Below the pieces are notes generated by a model, which was given only the letters and a program-made list of their open reading frames with translations, did not search any database and was not told the DNA's origin. The translations under genes were made by a program, and so were the position numbers. A DNA stretch of 64,000 nt, taken from positions 1 through 64,000 of the forward strand of contig QXVZ01025581.1 of assembly GCA_008931825.1 (NCBI GenBank), given 5' to 3'. This stretch comes from Phallusia fumigata. Lineage: Eukaryota; Chordata; Ascidiacea; Phlebobranchia; Ascidiidae. Positions 59,501 to 64,000 of the stretch are shown in pieces. Every line of letters begins with the position of its first letter. The first letter of the stretch is position 1.

Positions 59501-62500
59501 TGTGTTTAAACCGCCATGATTCCCTGCATAAATAATACCAACATCAAGTTACATCAAGTTAAACAGCCGTACAACAGCAAAGAACTGCAAAGATACATAC
59601 ATAAGTAGCCGTTTATTTTCCGTTATTCTACCGTTGCAATTGTGGCTTGACAACCTACGTTGCTTGTCGGGGCGTTGGTCGTTGTGTTGTGTTTGTTAGA
59701 ACAAAAATCTTTGCCGTTTACCTAACATGCTGATGATCCCATATTTTTGTACATGTCGCACTTATAACAAATAGGCGTTTGAAACGTTAATCAGTGTGAG
59801 CTGTGTGTTCTTATTGTTTATTTTGTTCAGCGGATAGTGTCGATAGCCGAACGGATAGGATTACGTTGCAAGCGTTTTAGTGCTTAACTGTACCAAGTTA
59901 CTGTAACAAACTAAAAATATTACTTACACCAAACACTAATGCAAATGCGGTCACTGCCGTTGTCAAACACGTCTATTGTTGAGCAATTGTAGCAACCAAT
60001 ATCTTTTGCTTTTATCTTGGGGATGAACAGCGATGGCTGCGCGACGTCTAATTGTCTTTCAGCATTCGGGACCGTCCAAATGAACGTTGTGTTTAGTAAT
60101 TGTTGATACTCAATGTTGCAATTTAAGCTTATATCGTCATTTTCAATGAAAGAAAACGAGGCATTTTGTTTGCCGTTTGAAGTTATAAGTGCGGTTCCTG
60201 TCACAATGTAAACATGCATTTAAACGATAATCGCATTATTTGCAAAACTTACTGACTTTGTCCAGTAACATTGAAGTGAATGAAGTCACTGCTCGCATGT
60301 CCGTACATATTAAATGCGGAACATCCTATGTAACAACCGGTAGCGACATTTACGTTTCTGGCGCATTTGTCGTTGTAATACTTTTCATCCGCTGTGGAAG
60401 TAGTGTTTATCCAAGAACAACTTGCTATTGGATTTGCAGTGTTATCGCATGTCACGTTAATCAAGTCCGGCCAGTGTAGCAAGTACCCGTCGCTGGTTTT
60501 AACAATATTGGCATGTGGTGGAAATATAACTTTGGCAGTGTTTGGTTTGTCTGAAAATGTAGCATTGTGATTATTCCCTCCTCGCTAGCCACGTGCTTTG
60601 GTTTTGGTTAGGCAATTTACCAAAGTACTGTTTCTCAAATGGCAAACTATTTTATTTAAAAGTTATAGAACAGAGTTTGTTTGCATAACTTACAGTAAAC
60701 ATTGAGTGTAGACGAGTTTGATATTAACGTTTCACTTGAGACATTGACTAAACACCAAACCTCCTGGTTGTTGTTTGTGGAATTTAATACGAAATCGTTG
60801 TTCACAACCTGTTATACAATAAAACTTCAAAGTTATTTACAAAAAAGAAATTAAGCACTTGGTGGCGTCTTATTATACGGAAAAGTAAAGTTACTTGCAC
60901 ATGACAGTGTATGTACTATTATATTTTCGATTTAAAAGATCAAAAACAACAAGGCAGGCAACGATACTAAAATATGCAACACGTTTTCATTATTGACAGA
61001 CTTACTTTTTGGTTCAAATAATAGTTTACTTCTGTTTCGTAATTGCTTGAGTTGCCCTTCAACGAACAATTAAGATCGGATTTATTTGATTCAATGTATG
61101 AAGGTTCAACTTCTAATTGAGCTGAAATATAAAACAAGTTTGGTCTTTGGGTCTACATTGGTGGCAACTTGCAACTTATAATTTTTATCGATTTTGAATC
61201 GTTTTATCTCTTTCCTTTTCAATCGCCACATTTTGTTAAATAGATATAATTTGTTATTTTATTTGTAAGTTAATAGTTACTCGCGGTGTTTATATCGCAA
61301 CTCAAGCCACCCCTTGAAATCAAAAGCAAACGCAAAACATCAATCGTCAGACGCCACTTACGGCTATGTCCGTCTCTGGTTTAAAATTCTGCTTCATTTT
61401 ACTCTTAACTGTTCGCGTTAAAACAAGTAAAAATAATGTGACAAAATTGTGTTTATCCTGTGTCTCACTGACCTATTTGCCAGTTCTCACGTCATACGCG
61501 TTACGACATTATAATATTCACTCCTTGTATAATTTTTTTTTAATGTGTAAGATAGCCACGATTATTTGGGGGGAGAAGCAGTTGTTCAAACGTCTACTTA
61601 ATGAAAAGACAACATTCCAAAGATCTGTAATTTGTTTGTAAGAATCGTATAACACTTAATTTGGAAAAATCTGCTACTTGACAAAAGTTTTTTATTAACA
61701 GCGACATCATGTGATGACTGTTACACTTACCATGCCAACATTCAGCATTACCAACCCATGAACCACAAACATCACATGTCAATGAAGAAGTTCTTTCCAT
61801 TATTCCATTGACAAACAATGAAGTGTTTTGTTCGCAACTGAAACTGGATGAAGTATTGTATGCACCAGAGTTTATGTATCCAGACAAATTAGAATAACCT
61901 TCACAATCTGCAAAAAATAAACTTATTAAAAAAGAGAACAACGTTTTAACTAAAACGTTTTATGACTTATTCCACCTTCAAGTGTGGCGTTCACTGAAAC
62001 TGTCCACAATTTAGCTGAGTCATTAAATATTATTTCCATGTCGTTCTTTACATTGTAAATATCCAATGTTAGAAAAGTGGCATTGCAAGTGGCATTTCCG
62101 TTAATAGTCCCACTGTCACTGCTATTCTTTGTGCAGGATGTATTTTCATAGTTGATACAACAACACGGAGAAGAAAAAAACCCAATTTGTTCGTTTCCAT
62201 TGTACATATGAAAAGCAGATAAATCATCAGAGCTGTAAACCTCAATGCGAACATTCGTGACGTTGAAACAGCTGCACTTGGCTTTTGGGGATACTGATGT
62301 CGAGTTGCATGTTAGAAGGCCTGATAATAACAAAAACTATGAGATTCTTACCGCACTACTTGTTCCTGGCTCAAATATGGTTATAATATTTTTAGATTGG
62401 GCACAGCTGATGATGAAGACTCCGGTTATAATCGTTATCTCAGATTTACTCACCTTGGGTGACATGGAAATGAAGGATACACAAAATACTTCCAACCAAA

Positions 62501-62526
62501 ATTGAACGAATCGCATACAGCAACAT
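56599..62526 (-). CDS. IgR5: sushi + five-Ig receptor with a partly eroded NPxY/YxxV tail
   Basis: Exons in coding order: 62454-62526, 61976-62320, 61731-61907, 61006-61121, 60694-60808, 60257-60550, 59928-60197, 59242-59523, 58869-59126, 58678-58797, 58528-58616, 58375-58465, 58187-58312, 58081-58131, 57643-57810, 57396-57494, 57179-57277, 56953-57123, 56599-56678; 1007 residues. Signal peptide 1-24; A-type N-domain to 139; sushi to 198; five Ig-like domains to 643; juxtamembrane domain with CNNC to 743; transmembrane helix about 753-776. The tail of about 230 residues has QYATVDV, NNPLYGEF, NPIYAPS, NPLYGSY, AYDEVDK and AYAEVNK. Two NPxY positions have decayed to HPIC and NPLH. It ends in KKKPPKPPIKKKP and a stop. 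Unlike its paralogues, it has an intron between juxtamembrane and transmembrane parts and lacks the one between the first two tail modules. Head-to-head with PRT4. Probably functional. Confidence 0.83.
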
Positions 62527-62836
62527 CACTGCACATTTGCACGAATCCTGAGTGAAATGTAATACCAAGCAGTCTTGTCAAAATCTCCAGAAAATGGTTC
62601 TCTTTCACCGGCGCCTTTTTTGCGCCGCCGAAGGTCGTCTCGCCTAGCCAATTTGTATTATTGCACAAAGTCAGACGCAAGAGTGTGGCAACTGGCTTCG
62701 AGCACGAGTTATTCTTGTTTGTGTTGGATTGACAGATTTTGCAAATTTGGTATTCAGTATAGTTTAGGCACAGTGTTTAACAACGAGAATCCCGCTTTTG
62801 CAGAGAGTTGTTAAAAATATTTTGTCGTTGTTCGTA
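62527..62836. promoter_or_regulatory. Shared divergent promoter interval, IgR5/PRT4
   Basis: These 310 bp lie between the start codons of IgR5 (-) and PRT4 (+). This is the third interval of this kind. No TATA box is evident; shared elements with the other two intervals were not found by eye. Confidence 0.6.
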
Positions 62837-64000
62837 ATGTCGAGACCTATTATCTGTTCATTCTCAACCGTCGTCTTTGTGACTCTACTGATACAACACA
62901 ATGGTGGGTGAGCAAAGTTTGTACTTTGTAACAGAAATGTGTGAAAAGATTGGCCGCACATAAACATGTCTAACTCATAGTTTCTACCATTAACTTATAA
63001 CACAACGAGTACAAAACATGCTCAAAATTAAATGGACGGAAATTTGCAAAACATAACTTCGAGGCCGGTTAAGATGCACAAAAAAAATCACAAGCATGTG
63101 AACGTAGAAAAAGTAACACGAAAGCAAATAAGTGAAAAACAGTGAAAAACAGTTACTTTTTGCAGTACAAGGTGCAGACGGTATGTTATCCCCACTGACT
63201 GTAATCGGCGACGATTCTGTTGTTAATGGGACGATGAAAGTTACTACAACAAGCTCGTCATCAGATCCCCTGTTAACCATAGTATGGCGGATTGGCAATG
63301 TAGGTGGTATTCTGCTGTGCAAGTATCTTTTGGTCCACTTTCAAACAACGTAATTCGGAATTTATGTTATTGGAGCGGAAAACAAAGCAAGTTATATTCA
63401 AACCAAGAAAAAAATTATAAATCTTTTGTCAAAGTATTATTGCTTAAATGTTACAAAATTTAATAAAGGTGAGGCTCCGATCTTGAGGTTTGAATTTTTG
63501 TTTAAAGGAATTTAGTCTTACTTTCATTGATCAGTCATTGAAAAAATACCTAATCGTTAGCAAGTTGAAAACTTTGTCACGTTTGTACATTAATTTTAAT
63601 CTTGACTACACTGATGTTGAGGATTGGGACGTACTTTTTTACATGCTATATTTGCAGTATAGATTTTAATAGGACATTCAAACTTATTCTCACCATAACA
63701 GACGATTGTCTGCCGAATCGATTACTCGTCTTTTGGATTGACTGTTACAGAGGAAGACACCGATTTTATAAATGACACCAATATCCAGTTAAGTGTCGTA
63801 GAAAATATTGTTTTACATAAGCCAAGATGAAACTTTTACCTTATAATAAAGGGTTACTAAACCCCATGGTACGAGAGTAGCAATGGAACTGTCCATCACA
63901 ATTCAGCCTTCTATGGATGGTCTATCTATTTCTGTTACCGACAATGATGGAGCCGCACCAGGAGATGATGTAGTTATCACTGCAAAAGGTAATGTAACGT
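62837..64000 (+). CDS. PRT4: partner-family gene, 5' part only
   Basis: Exons: 62837-62903, 63166-63299, 63702-63787 and 63852-63988; the next exon lies beyond the window. Residue 1 starts MSRPIICSFSTVVFVTLLIQ, a signal peptide. The exon phases 1, 0, 2, 1 and the CA|GTTAAG donor at 63787 are the same as in PRT1. Blocks LSPLTV, LTIVWRIGN and RVAMELSI match FSPLSI, INIYWHLNE and RVVMSLHI of PRT2. The donor of exon 1 (G|GTGGGT) was chosen because it gives phase 1 like the paralogues; a stronger GTGAGC four bases on would break the frame. No sushi exon is visible yet. It forms a head-to-head pair with IgR5. Confidence 0.72.

Overview
This window looks like nuclear DNA of an invertebrate chordate, most likely an ascidian of the Ciona type. 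The evidence is AT-rich sequence, compact genes of 8 to 22 short exons with mostly 50 to 600 bp GT-AG introns, phase-1 exons that each carry one extracellular domain, and small DNA-transposon and tRNA-SINE debris. The species is inferred from style, not from a marker gene. No bacterial, viral or CRISPR features were seen. All gene models were spliced by hand from paralogue comparison. Every complete model closes in one frame with consistent exon phases.

The window is a cluster of two gene families. Family 1 (called IgR here) has five members: IgR1 (+, 1731-6034), IgR2 (+, 11241-16200), IgR3 (-, 33721-43146), IgR4 (+, from 47773, broken) and IgR5 (-, 56599-62526). The intact ones are type I membrane receptors with this order: signal peptide, an unrecognised N-terminal domain, one sushi/CCP domain, five Ig-like domains, a cysteine-bearing juxtamembrane domain, one transmembrane helix and a tyrosine-rich tail. 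In IgR2, IgR3 and IgR5 the tail is a chain of small exons alternating NPxY motifs (type NPLY/NPIY) with YxxV motifs (type YAQVD), and it ends in a Lys/Pro-rich stretch. IgR1 has a short, unrelated tail.

Family 2 (called partner or PRT here) has four members: PRT1 (-, 8262-10783), PRT2 (-, 24489-26858), PRT3 (+, from 43433, cut at a one-N gap) and PRT4 (+, from 62837, cut by the window end). They have a signal peptide, a three-exon N-terminal domain that I do not recognise, and then sushi-like cysteine-rich exons. PRT2 ends in a transmembrane helix; PRT1 probably does not.

The main observation is the layout. PRT1/IgR2, IgR3/PRT3 and IgR5/PRT4 are three head-to-head pairs whose start codons lie only 457, 286 and 310 bp apart. 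A decayed PRT exon lies in the same relation upstream of IgR1. This suggests an ancestral divergent unit of a receptor and a second sushi-bearing surface or secreted protein, kept together through repeated duplication. That fits co-regulated partners such as an immune or allorecognition receptor with its co-receptor or ligand; the function is inference.

Region by region: 0.4-1.35 kb broken copies of both families; 1.7-6.0 IgR1; 6.2-8.2 intergenic with a hAT-type MITE; 8.3-16.2 PRT1/IgR2 pair; 17.3-21.0 a non-coding block that recurs at 27.2-30.0; 21.4 a decayed THAP domain; 24.5-26.9 PRT2, whose expected partner is absent; 30-33.6 no gene seen; 33.7-45.3 IgR3/PRT3 pair; 45.3-47.7 SINEs and a nested MITE; 47.8-50.6 IgR4, with three EGF-like domains and broken by a hAT insertion; 50.7-56.5 repeats; 56.6-64.0 IgR5/PRT4 pair. 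Single N characters at 37768, 45296, 48583, 50045 and 50670 look like assembly joins, and one of them is flanked by an exact 283 bp duplication.
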